The notes under the pieces: model-generated
Database searches by the model: none
The model's input: the letters and a program-made list of their open reading frames with translations, nothing else
What the model was told of the DNA's origin: nothing
Assembly (NCBI GenBank): GCA_036785325.1
Contig: JAXIVH010000103.1
Coordinates: forward strand, 98,501-162,500
Direction: 5' to 3'
From: Urophycis tenuis
Lineage: Eukaryota; Chordata; Actinopteri; Gadiformes; Phycidae
Length of the DNA stretch: 64,000 nucleotides
Program-made: the position numbers and the translations under genes
Shown here: one piece after another, positions 1-64,000 of the stretch
Position numbering within the stretch: position 1 is the first letter of the stretch
How the letters are laid out: each line of letters starts with the position of its first letter

Positions 1-1
1 C

Positions 2-172
2 ATCAAGACGCACGCCAGGAACAGTACCGGACAGGATTGCTTGGGAGCTTTGGCACTGATGTCCATAGAGAAAGGACTTCTTTTGGAGCTCAAATCAAAG
101 GACAAACTTTATGACGCTGCCATCGCCCACTTTACGAAGAAAGACCGACGAATGGACTTCGATTTCATGTAA
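2..172 (+). CDS. C-terminal end of a hAT-type (ZMYM1/TTF-like) transposase, partial
   Basis: An open frame enters from the left edge and ends at TAA 170-172, giving 56 residues that include LALMSIEKGLL and finish KDRRMDFDFM. A short hydrophobic SIE segment followed by a basic KKDRRMDF tail resembles the end of the hAT dimerisation region in fish ZMYM1/TTF-zinc-finger transposase-like proteins. The catalytic part lies outside the window, so integrity cannot be judged. It is more likely mobile-element protein than a host gene, because a hAT-like terminal sequence follows about 370 bp downstream. The family call is by eye. Confidence 0.55.
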   Translation: MKTHARNSTGQDCLGALALMSIEKGLLLELKSKDKLYDAAIAHFTKKDRRMDFDFM

Positions 173-542
173 GGTAGGCCTATGTTATAAGCCGCCGTGA
201 TTTCATAGCGCTGTCCATGGTGATTGAATGAGCCTCGGTGTCCGTGTCAGCAGCGTCACGGGGTGACATTCTGGGTGACTTCATTTTATATTTTCTGATT
301 TTGGCTTTAGAATATGTTTATATATGTATGTTTATTTAATGTTGAGATGTTTCTTGTTACGGATAATGTTATTGATGTTGTGGTCTATTTTTTACATTCT
401 TGTCATCTTTAATTAAAGTCGGATTGCGTTTGTTTAACCCTTTCAATTCATTGTACTGTTGCTTTTTTCCGCTATGATTTTTTTTTTCCGGCAGTGGTGG
501 CTGAGGTGAAGGCCCAGCTGTAGTGCTCACGGTTCGCCACTG
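173..542 (+). mobile_element. 3' tail of the hAT-like element
   Basis: This is AT-rich non-coding sequence after the transposase stop. It ends in a segment around 520-542 whose reverse complement begins CAGTGGCGAACCGTGAG, the CAGTG-type terminus common in hAT elements. The other terminus is outside the window, so neither the inverted repeat nor the 8-bp target duplication can be tested. Confidence 0.35.
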
Positions 543-1720
543 GTGCATTTAGTGTGTTCTTTAGTAATGGTGGGTGTTTCTAGGGTGCTGGTTGAGTGGT
601 TATGTGTGGCTATGTGTTCATAGAACACATAGTCCCTGAGAACATAGTCCCCCCCCCCAGAGCCCTGGGGGGGGGGGGATAAAGCTGAGACCCCTCTCCA
701 GCAGCTGAGCTGTAGGGGGTGTGGGGTGGAACAGGGTGGATACATTGACTGTGTTTTGATTCTTTTGGGACCCCTGTTGGGACCTATCCCCCTCATCTAT
801 TTGAACAGTTTTATCCAATTATCTAAGCTGTGTGTTGCTGTTTCCAGTGTGTGTTATCTTGGATCGTGTGGAACTGGTTGTGGTGTGTTTTCCAACAGTG
901 TGTTGAAATGCGTGGCGATGTGTGCGTTGAGGTGTTGTAGTGTGGCCTGCTGCGGTGCAGCTAAACCATGTGAGTCATTAATGACAGGGACACAGACGGA
1001 GGCCTGCAGGTACCTCTCTCTCTCCCTGACGCCTTGTGGTGAAGTGCAGCGTAGTTGGGCCACCGCCGTGCTGCGCTCCTGTTCCCTGTTGTCAAGGCCA
1101 AAAGGAAGCAGCACCATCTTTGTGTTTGGCTTGACGGGGGGATTCTTTGGAGTATGTGAGTGATGTGATGGTAGTTGGCACCCGGTGAAGCTGTCATAGC
1201 TTTGGGTGCGGGGGTCTCCAGGTGAAATGGGTGGGGGGTCTAGGAGGTGGTGAGGAGGGATCTAGGGTACCAGTTGTCAGTGGGCTGTGTGCCTGACAGA
1301 GGGTGGCGGGGGGCTTGAGCCGGTCGCCTGTACCGGGCCGCGGGGCCCACCTGGCAGCCCCCTAGAGAGCGCCCTCCTCCAATCAGAACCCTGTGGGTGT
1401 GAGGGCTGTCAGAACCAGGGTGTGGTGTTCTTTTAAGATGCTGGGGTTCTGTTTGGGCCAGTGGTCCGTGTTCTGCCTGACCCTGATGGAGGTGGGGAAG
1501 GTCAGGGCACGCAGGCCTGATGAACATCGGCCAGCTTGCTCACCTGTCTCCTCATCCCTGTGGGTGGTGTGTTGGTGGAGATGGTGTGTGATGATGTTGA
1601 GATGGTGTGTGTGGTTTGTATTATGTGTGTGTCTGTGTGTTTGGGTCTGTCTGGGTGTGAGAGGGCTGCAAATCTGGAACCATGGTTATACACCCTGGTG
1701 ACCAAGTACAGTTAAAAAGC
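543..1720. other. Unassigned G/T-rich stretch, no gene seen
   Basis: Frames of 60-145 codons are present on both strands, but none resembles a known family, shows a credible splice pattern or has convincing composition. Runs of C, G and TG suggest degraded repeat. I see no supported feature except the short palindrome at 610-632. Confidence 0.5.
610..632. repeat. Short perfect inverted repeat
   Basis: CTATGTGTTC and GAACACATAG flank a 3-base centre (ATA). The arms are 10 bp and perfect. No neighbouring feature explains it, and it may be a chance or repeat-derived hairpin. Confidence 0.5.
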
Positions 1721-2999
1721 CAGAGACCGTCGAATAAAAGCAATAGAAATAAGGAATACACATTGTATTTTAATAACATAAAAAAGGTATTTTTGAATCA
1801 TAAAAAATAAACCATATAAAGTAAATGACCTCAGTGACGCTGTGTGCAGTAATGAAGTCCGGGGGTCAAAGTGGCTGGTGGGTTAAGAAGGGCTGACCCC
1901 ATACGCCACAGTCTGTATTTTGTCTGAGTGTCTGTGACCCCCCCAAGACAGAGGGGACCCCCCAGCAGGCCCGCTCTGTGGTCCTGGGTAGGGGGTCCAG
2001 AGTGTAGGCCTGTCCGCTGGGGTCCCGGTCCGACAGGGAGTGGTGTATCAGACACCTGGGCAGTCCACCGGGCGCATGTCCAGTTTGATAAGAGTCTCTT
2101 TATGTTTGTGGTCCGGTGGGGCGGTAAGTGGTTAGACTAAACCAACTTCTGGTTACAAGAAACAAAAGGAATAAAATTCAAAAAGGGGGCATTTGGGGTG
2201 CCCTCAGCTTCAAACCATAGAAGTAAAAGCACATAAGATAAGTGGTGAGGACGGCCTAACGTTTCATGCTTCTTTGGCACTTCTTCAGAGGCAAGATGGA
2301 GGCACAGGGTTTTAAGGCGCCTACACATCAAGACGACTGCCTGATTGGAGTCGGGCTATAATCTCACCCATTCGGTCAATAAAGTGTGAAATACACACCT
2401 AGACGACGCCGTACATTCTGCACTTGCACCAGATGTAATGTCTCCCAAACAGCAGGCGGCACTAATCTGTATTGTGGTCCAAAAACAGAAGGACAACCGT
2501 AAATACCAGGAGCTCTCTCTAGAGCAACACTCAGAGCATGCTGTTATCAGTCATTTTTGTCAGCATAGAGTGAGTCGTACAGAAGGGTTGGAGTTGTATA
2601 CTAGTTGTATGTTGTATGTACTCCAGAATTCAATAGAAACTATCAAAACGATGCCAAACAATGCGTTGAGAGAGTGTGTCAACATCGTCTACGCTTTCAC
2701 TGTTTATCTCACTTCCAGGCTTCTCTGATTCGCCAGTCAAGGGCCAGCACTCCACCAATCAGATTGGTAAAGACTCAACGACTGTAGTGGCCGATGACAC
2801 ATGTTGAATCGGCTGAAAACAATGCTGACAACATTAACGGCCGACCTCACAGAACACACCAAAGAGACTCATGTCACCTCTCAAGACTCACCGATGACCC
2901 ATTTCCAGGGCGGTGTGTGGGAGCCTTTAGAGTTATTTATAGAAATGTTTGTGGGGAGAACCTAACAGGTGGGAGGGGTGGAGAAATGGAGGGAAACTA
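1721..2999. other. Unassigned repeat-like stretch, no gene seen
   Basis: No supported coding exon. Read on the minus strand, 2200-2330 contains a TGAAGAAG...GAAACG phrase often seen in dispersed vertebrate repeats. Two similar ACACAyC-AGACGAC words occur about 75 bp apart near 2323 and 2396. The family is not identifiable by eye. Confidence 0.35.
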
Positions 3000-3275
3000 T
3001 TGGGGGTTGTGATTGAGAGTATCCTGGCTGGCAGCATCACGGCCCGGTACGGCAGCTGCACTGCCCTGGACCACAGGGCTCTGCAGAGGGTGGTCAGGAC
3101 GGCCCAGCGCATCACCAGGACCGAGCTGCCCACCATCCAGGACCTCTACAGCCAACGCTGCAGGAGGAAGGCCCAGTGGATCATCTGGGACCCCAGCCAC
3201 CCGAGCCACCGGACCAGAACCAGCAGGTTCAGAGACGGCTTCATTCCACAAGGCATCAGGCTACTGAACTGTTGG
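3000..3275 (+). pseudogene. Non-LTR retrotransposon (CR1/L2-like) ORF2 C-terminal fragment
   Basis: The + frame reads ESILAGSITARYGSCTALDH, then ALQRVVRTAQRITRTELPTI, then a Cys-containing segment QRCRRKAQ and DPSHPSHRTRTSRF. This is the post-reverse-transcriptase C-terminus typical of fish CR1/L2-like LINEs. Catalytic RT and endonuclease are absent, so this is a 5'-truncated dead copy. It resembles the minus-strand LINE at 56770-57858 (TIESLLSSCISVW...). A CA microsatellite follows its 3' side. Confidence 0.75.
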
Positions 3276-3296
3276 TACAACTCTGTACACACACCA

Positions 3297-3383
3297 TGCA
3301 CACACACACCATAAACACCGACACACACACACACACACACACCATGCACACACACATGAATGGACCTACCCCCCCCCCCCCCA

Positions 3384-3422
<39 letters not shown>

Positions 3423-3429
3423 ATACACA

Positions 3430-3510
<81 letters not shown>
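3297..3510. repeat. (CA)n microsatellite with a poly-C interruption
   Basis: Nearly pure CA dinucleotide repeat with a C run around 3369-3382. The long open frames over it (His-Thr or Cys-Val repeats) are artefacts of the repeat. Confidence 0.97.
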
Positions 3511-3512
<2 letters not shown>

Positions 3513-3904
3513 CCACCTATGTACACATTTTTAAATTTAGCTGCTATGTCCCTGCACCACACTTCATTACTTCACTTCACTTTCATTATTTTAGAAAGGA
3601 TGTATTCATCTATTTATTGTGTTTGCATAGTTGTTTTGTTCTGGGGTCTATTTTATTCTTCATTTCATTGTTAATACTCTGTTTATATTGCCCCTTTTTC
3701 ATCATTTGTTTGTATTGATATTATTTTCTATCACAAAGTTGAAGGACCGAGCGACCCAGGGCTGCTTCTCCGTTCACTGCAGGGGCTAGCCAGCGACAGC
3801 AAGCTGTAAGCCAGAGGGTTGCAAGCAGATGGCAAGTAGGCATGCACCTCGCCTCTAGCTACTGCACTACTGCACTAGACGCATCACAGTACCCTGTGTG
3901 CTAG

Positions 3905-4007
<103 letters not shown>

Positions 4008-4118
4008 TTAGGATGGAGGCACAAGAGGAGAACCTGCAGGATGAACCCACCTCCCCAACTCTGCCCCCCCCCAGGCCTTCACTGAGGAAACCAGCCAATC
4101 AATCAGTCAATCAATCAG

Positions 4119-4213
4119 TTCCCCTCCCAGTTTATACTCCTCCCAGACTAACCTCTGGTAGGCTGCTGTTGAATGCCCTCACTCTCTGAGGAAGACTAAT
4201 CACCTTATTAAAA
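4119..4213 (-). repeat. Inverted copy of the NLR promoter block (left arm)
   Basis: The reverse complement of this 95-bp block matches 4649-4743 with only 4 mismatches that I count by eye. It includes the TATAAA box and the GGGAGGAG-TATAAACTGGGAGGGG context. The copy would fire leftwards. No gene is visible to its left in this window, so it may be an orphan promoter or a scar of a head-to-head NLR duplication. Confidence 0.85.
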
Positions 4214-4648
4214 GCTCTGAGAGCTCTGATGGATTATCATGTTACCAAAATCTATTCTTTAAACATTTCAAGCTGTCTTCAACTGTTGATAATTTCACAG
4301 CATTAGAGATTATTGCAGAGAAAGACAATGAACAGTATAGCATAAGTAATGTCTTCATTATGAATGGGTTATGTTTCTATAATAGACAGGGTTATGTTCC
4401 TCATTCATTTCCCTTCAATGATTCATCTTGTTGGGTTGGATTCCTCTCGTGTTTCTTCCTTCTTCCTCTTGTTACACCCTTTATAGGCAGGTAATCACAC
4501 AATCAGGTACACACCCAAACAAACACACACACACACACACATTATGACGACCGTGTATGTACATGTTTATAATTAAATTAATGTGTCTACACATGCTCAT
4601 TGAACTAAAATCTAAGTGTCTTTTTTTTCTCTGTCTCTCAGTTTCATA

Positions 4649-4743
4649 TTTTAATAAGGTGATTAATCTTCTTCAGTGAGTGAGAGCATTCAACAGCAGC
4701 CTACCAGAGGTTAGTCTGGGAGGAGTATAAACTGGGAGGGGAA
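4649..4743 (+). promoter_or_regulatory. Probable core promoter of the NLR gene (right arm of the inverted repeat)
   Basis: The block holds a TATAAA box (4726-4731) inside a G-rich context. A probable untranslated first exon and a clean GT donor follow within about 110 bp. The near-perfect inverted copy at 4119-4213 suggests the whole block was duplicated. Transcription start is inferred from TATA position, not seen. Confidence 0.6.
4726..4731 (+). promoter_or_regulatory. TATA box
   Basis: TATAAA in the promoter block, with expected initiation about 25-32 bp downstream, near 4757. Confidence 0.6.
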
Positions 4744-4756
4744 CTGGACCAACTGG

Positions 4757-4837
4757 TTGGTTCACAACATCATTTCCTTGTTACTGAGTCGGACGGTTTG
4801 GTGTTGATCAGTTCATTACAGCAGGAAGAAGACTCAG
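4757..4837 (+). other. Probable 5' UTR exon of the NLR gene
   Basis: Non-coding sequence following the TATA box, ending GACTCAG before a GTACTG donor at 4838. The next acceptor in register with the gene is at 5996/5997 (TCTGTCCAG), 14 bp before the ATG at 6011. Start is approximate. The exon is inferred from promoter-to-donor spacing and resemblance to other fish NLR loci. Confidence 0.5.
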
Positions 4838-5045
4838 GTACTGTAGTCACCTCTGATCAGTGATTTATCATCAATATGTTTCTCATATGTCCTATCAATA
4901 GATTTAATGCTAATATTAGTCAAGCTCATGGTTAAAAACTTGAATATGTTGTGTAAATGACTAATTGTAAATCTTTAGTTTGTAGCTGACTTGAAACCAC
5001 CCCCTTGTATATGAAAATAATAGGTTGTGATCATTCATTGTTAAT

Positions 5046-5300
5046 ATTTAAAACATTTGTAAATGCCTTATCCAAAGTGAATACTGTAACAGGTCATTAA
5101 GAAGCAGGTGGGGTTAGACAGTACTGAGACAGGTCATTAAGGAGCAGGTAGGGGTTAGACAGTACAGAGACAGGTCATTAAGGAGCAGGTAGAGTAGGCA
5201 TCTTTCTAGGACTTCTCTGATACATCTTGCTGCCTACAGGTTAGACTGCATTGGGCTCGAACCCAGAACCAGCTGGGAGTCAAGTCAAGTGCATGGTTAA
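5046..5300. repeat. Dispersed repeat with three 40-bp tandem units
   Basis: Units beginning ACAGGTCATTAAG start at 5089, 5129 and 5170 and are nearly identical. The upstream phrase TGCCTTATCCAAAGTGA and the downstream GGGCTCGAACCC (a B-box-like word on the minus strand) are typical of a common fish dispersed repeat. It lies in intron 1 of the NLR gene. Confidence 0.6.
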
Positions 5301-5434
5301 TGTTAAAATACATCAATTACATTTTCTTGTTCACTTCAGGATTTGTCCTGAATCAAAAAGATTGTTGAGCAACTTTAGGTACTTGTGATGTAATGTACAG
5401 ATGATATATGTATTCAATAATAGCAATTATATTA

Positions 5435-5435
<1 letters not shown>

Positions 5436-5484
<49 letters not shown>

Positions 5485-5505
5485 TATTATTATTATTATT
5501 ATTAT

Positions 5506-5550
<45 letters not shown>

Positions 5551-5587
5551 CAGTAGTAGTAGTAGTAATAGTAATAGTAGTAGTATT
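5436..5587. repeat. Compound trinucleotide microsatellite (AAT, ATT, AGT)
   Basis: An AAT run passes into ATT and then into AGT repeats, about 150 bp in total. The Ile/Ser-rich frame across it is an artefact. Confidence 0.97.
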
Positions 5588-6010
5588 AGTCAGGAAAACA
5601 GCCATCTTGGATAGTGAAGGTGTTTAAACATCATCTTGTGTTGAATCTTGTTCTCTGTGGGCCTGCATCACAGATCTGGTTGTGATATCATATGACATGA
5701 GGAAGCCCATATATGGTTGTGAGTTCAGAGCTGTTTAACCAACAAGTAGTTATTAACAAGGAGTTATCAAATAGTTATTGGAAACATCTTGGCAGTATCT
5801 CCACATATTTTCCCTTATTGAGAATGAGTGGTTCTATGAATCTGCATCTAGGAAAGACCACCCTGCCTCTAGTCCAGAGTGAACATAGAGACAGACAACA
5901 GCCACCTGTGACCGACAATAAGCAGGTTATCTGAACACTGAGAATAAACAAATGTGAATGGCTGGAGAAACAACATGTAGTTGTGTTTCTGTCCAGGTCT
6001 CCAGTCCACT

Positions 6011-61951
<55,941 letters not shown>

Positions 61952-62055
61952 TTACAGACACACACAGCTACACACACACACACACACACACACACTCATG
62001 TGATGTAATGTCGGGGCGTCCCCCCCGCCCGCCGTGTGATGACGGCACATGTTGT

Positions 62056-62126
<71 letters not shown>

Positions 62127-62330
62127 GGCTGTAGAGAGAGATTGTGGCTGTATTTGCCTTCATTTATGTTCTTTTGTAAAGATGTGTCATTATGTATTGT
62201 TTTATTTGAAGGTATACATGGCTGTTTCATATTTTGTTAAAGGTCTATTGGACAAGCCTATACAATGTAATATTTGCTATTTCCATTCATCTTGCCCTGC
62301 TTATGAAAACAATAAATCAGTTGGTATGAA
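61952..62330 (+). other. 3' UTR of the NLR gene with poly(A) signal
   Basis: It contains CA (61970-61995) and GA (62057-62121) microsatellites and an AATAAA signal at 62311-62316. The transcript end near 62330 is inferred from the signal. Confidence 0.6.
62311..62316 (+). terminator. Polyadenylation signal
   Basis: AATAAA 360 bp after the stop codon, the first canonical hexamer on the + strand downstream of the gene. Confidence 0.6.
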
Positions 62331-62875
62331 GTAACTCAGTACTTGAGTCAGTCACTCATTCACTCATCCACCAACACAACAGGAACCATGATAGTTATGA
62401 TAATATATTGATTTATGTAATCATTTGAATATTACATATATCTATATACACAGATCTGTATCAATATTCCTCCTCCAGGAGAGCCCCTCTCTGAATACTA
62501 TAGATAATTTGTATTAATATTTATGTTTCATAATAACATTACTATAACATATTATAATTGTCCTCCTCCAGGAGAGCCCCTCTCTGAATATCACACATCA
62601 TCAGAATTCATCATCACATTGAATAATCAGCAGATCAATAGGGGGATTATTTATTTGTCAACACGGCGGAAGCGCGTGCAGCATGACTGCAGAAAGAAAA
62701 ACGTTTTACCGGTTGCCATGGTTACACCCGTGTGGTGAGCTTGCAGTTGCGGTGTTACCGGTAATTAGCGATGTTGTCAGCTCACTACAACAGTTTATCA
62801 GCGAGTGATAGAATTGGTGATGCGGATAAATGAACATTAGTGAACAGGATACGTCTTAATGACCCATACGCGTTA
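62331..62875. other. Intergenic, with a 30-bp direct repeat
   Basis: No gene. An identical 30-bp segment containing TCCTCCTCCAGGAGAGCCCC occurs at 62468-62497 and 62561-62590. Confidence 0.7.
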
Positions 62876-63381
62876 CCCTACGCTCACACTGGCGTTTTGT
62901 TTGACAGAGGCTTGGCGACGCGTTTCCATTCATTTCCAATGGCAGTGAGCGACGGGCGACACAGCGAAGCGTGTGGGCTGCAAAACGCGAGGAGGGCAGG
63001 GCAAAAAATAGAAACGAGTCCTATTCTATAAAAACGCGGCGTTTTTTTTGCAAAAGCCAATCCGAGCGAAGGAGGCGTGGCGGCCGCGCAACTAGAACAT
63101 AATCCAACATGGTGGACCACGTCGGCGAGAGATAGGATTATGGATATATCTAACGAATGTGACTTTACCCTGGTATGTGCTTCGAAATCTATCGAGAAAT
63201 AAATGTCGTTAAACCAGAAAACGTCATGTGTATGGCTGGATATTATCAATGGCTGGATATTATAAATTGTTTTCGATCTGACACTGGAATACTATCGCTA
63301 CAGACACTCCCCCGGAACGCCCACCAGGCGAAAATCACCGAGCACAAAAGCGCTTGGTCGCCCGTCAGTGTGAGCGTAGGG
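62876..63381. mobile_element. Short MITE with TTA target duplication
   Basis: The termini CCCTACGCTCACACTG and CAGTGTGAGCGTAGGG are perfect 16-bp inverted repeats. TTA flanks both ends (62873-62875, 63382-63384). 506 bp, no transposase. TIR-MITE with a 3-bp TWA duplication suggests PIF/Harbinger. Confidence 0.8.
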
Positions 63382-63394
63382 TTAATGACCCATA

Positions 63395-63727
63395 ACAGGT
63401 GAGTGGATAAATGATGAGGAAAAGTGTCCCCGACTTCAGTGGCCGGACATCCATTCATACCTGATGGAGACACCAAGTCTCTGTTCCCGAGAGAGCCTGA
63501 AGTCCTACACCACACTGGATGCCTACAGCTGTGTCACAGACAGTCATGTTCAGGACATACTTTTACATGACTACAACACTGAAAAGTTGGTGACTCTGAA
63601 GACCAAGGTGCTGCCTAGTCAAAGACAAGGGAAGAGGACGGAGATGTAGAACGTCTGGGTCATTCTGAATAAGAAGAACAACTGCATCCTGACAGCCAAC
63701 TGCACCTGCATGGCTGGGGATGTCATT
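63395..63727 (+). pseudogene. SWIM-zinc-finger fragment of a transposon-type (YqaJ/ISL2EU-like) protein
   Basis: In one frame: CPRLQWPDIHSYLMETPSLC, RESLKSYTTLDAYSCVTDSH and VQDILLHDY, then a TAG at 63647-63649, then NVWVILNKKNNCILTANCTC and MAGDVI. The LKSY-LDAY-V-DI block and the Cys-x-Cys start (ANCTCMAG) of a SWIM finger match N-termini of fish proteins that carry SWIM plus YqaJ-like nuclease, often transposon-borne. The in-frame stop and loss of the His part of the finger make it a relic. Confidence 0.6.
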
Positions 63728-64000
63728 GATAATAATATATCTATCAATTTATATTGATACAGTATAATTTATAATAGCCTATTACAGGGGTGTCAATGTA
63801 GGGGTGTAATGTCCCCAATTAATGTAATGCAATTGGTCCGCCGGTTTATCGCATTCCAGCGTTATTGTCGTTATTGTAAACATTTCACAACTCATTTATT
63901 CAACTATACAGCTGTGCCTTTGGGCATGTCTAGCTTTATTACCATTCAAATCAATGTGTCTAACACAATATATTGCTCGAAATGAACACCAATGTTCTTT
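63728..64000. other. AT-rich end of the window, nothing recognised
   Basis: No exon, repeat unit or transposon end could be supported. Confidence 0.6.

Noticed and set aside
3176..3718. His-Thr and Cys-Val repeat proteins over CA/GT tracts (also 47300-48055, 49301-50079, 55426-55830)
   Set aside because: Dinucleotide microsatellites are open in several frames on both strands; there is no independent coding evidence.

Overview
The window looks like teleost fish genomic DNA. It carries one vertebrate-type split gene with canonical GT/AG introns, fish-type NLR architecture (N-terminal peptide-repeat exons, FISNA-NACHT exon, 174-nt LRR exons, terminal PRY-SPRY/B30.2 exon), long CA/GT, GATA and CT microsatellites, and many fish-type hAT, PIF/Harbinger-like and LINE remnants. 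I see no prokaryotic or organellar signals.

Region by region: (1) 1-542 is the end of a hAT/ZMYM1-like transposon; 543-4118 is repeat-rich DNA with a LINE fragment and CA tracts. (2) 4119-4837 holds a TATA promoter and 5' UTR exon of the NLR gene, plus an inverted 95-bp copy of the same promoter block pointing the other way. (3) The NLR gene runs on the + strand from the ATG at 6011 to the stop at 61951. I assemble 13 coding exons, 3888 nt, with every junction in phase, giving a predicted 1295-residue protein: two tandem N-terminal peptide exons, a charged linker, FISNA, NACHT (Walker A GVAGIGKT, Walker B LILDGLDE), winged helix, five LRR exons, a 47-nt linker exon and PRY-SPRY. (4) The intron between 9144 and 43014 (about 34 kb) is almost completely filled by about 15 head-to-tail copies of one non-coding repeat of about 2 kb (9438-42733). 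Most copies start with an 18-bp perfect palindrome, many end in a GGGACC/GGTCCC hairpin, and GATA or AAT microsatellites separate them. Thirteen of the 15 copies contain a perfect 14-bp match to the vertebrate CTCF core motif, all in the same orientation. A 5.9-kb part of the array is present twice, almost identical, 6.83 kb apart. (5) 46.2-50.4 kb shows a 2,065-bp tandem duplication that copied two LRR exons together with a hAT transposon; the right-hand hAT copy has a perfect 8-bp target duplication. (6) 51.2-58.0 kb is a stack of nested insertions: a PIF/Harbinger-like element carrying a tRNA-like sequence was hit by an RTE-type LINE (itself hit by another LINE) and by a CR1/L2-like LINE. 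A less interrupted copy of the same element lies at 6952-8352. (7) 58.4-61.1 kb is a hAT-like element and minisatellites, followed by the B30.2 exon, 3' UTR and poly(A) signal. (8) 62.3-64 kb is intergenic DNA with a short TTA-flanked MITE and a broken SWIM-zinc-finger fragment of transposon type.

There is therefore one plausible cellular gene, a cytoplasmic innate-immune sensor of the expanded fish NLR class; everything else is mobile or simple-sequence DNA. The most unusual feature is the intronic array with its periodic, co-oriented CTCF-like motifs and its palindrome and hairpin ends. Function of the array is inference. Exon calls rest on reading frame, splice sites and family resemblance read by eye; no database search was possible.
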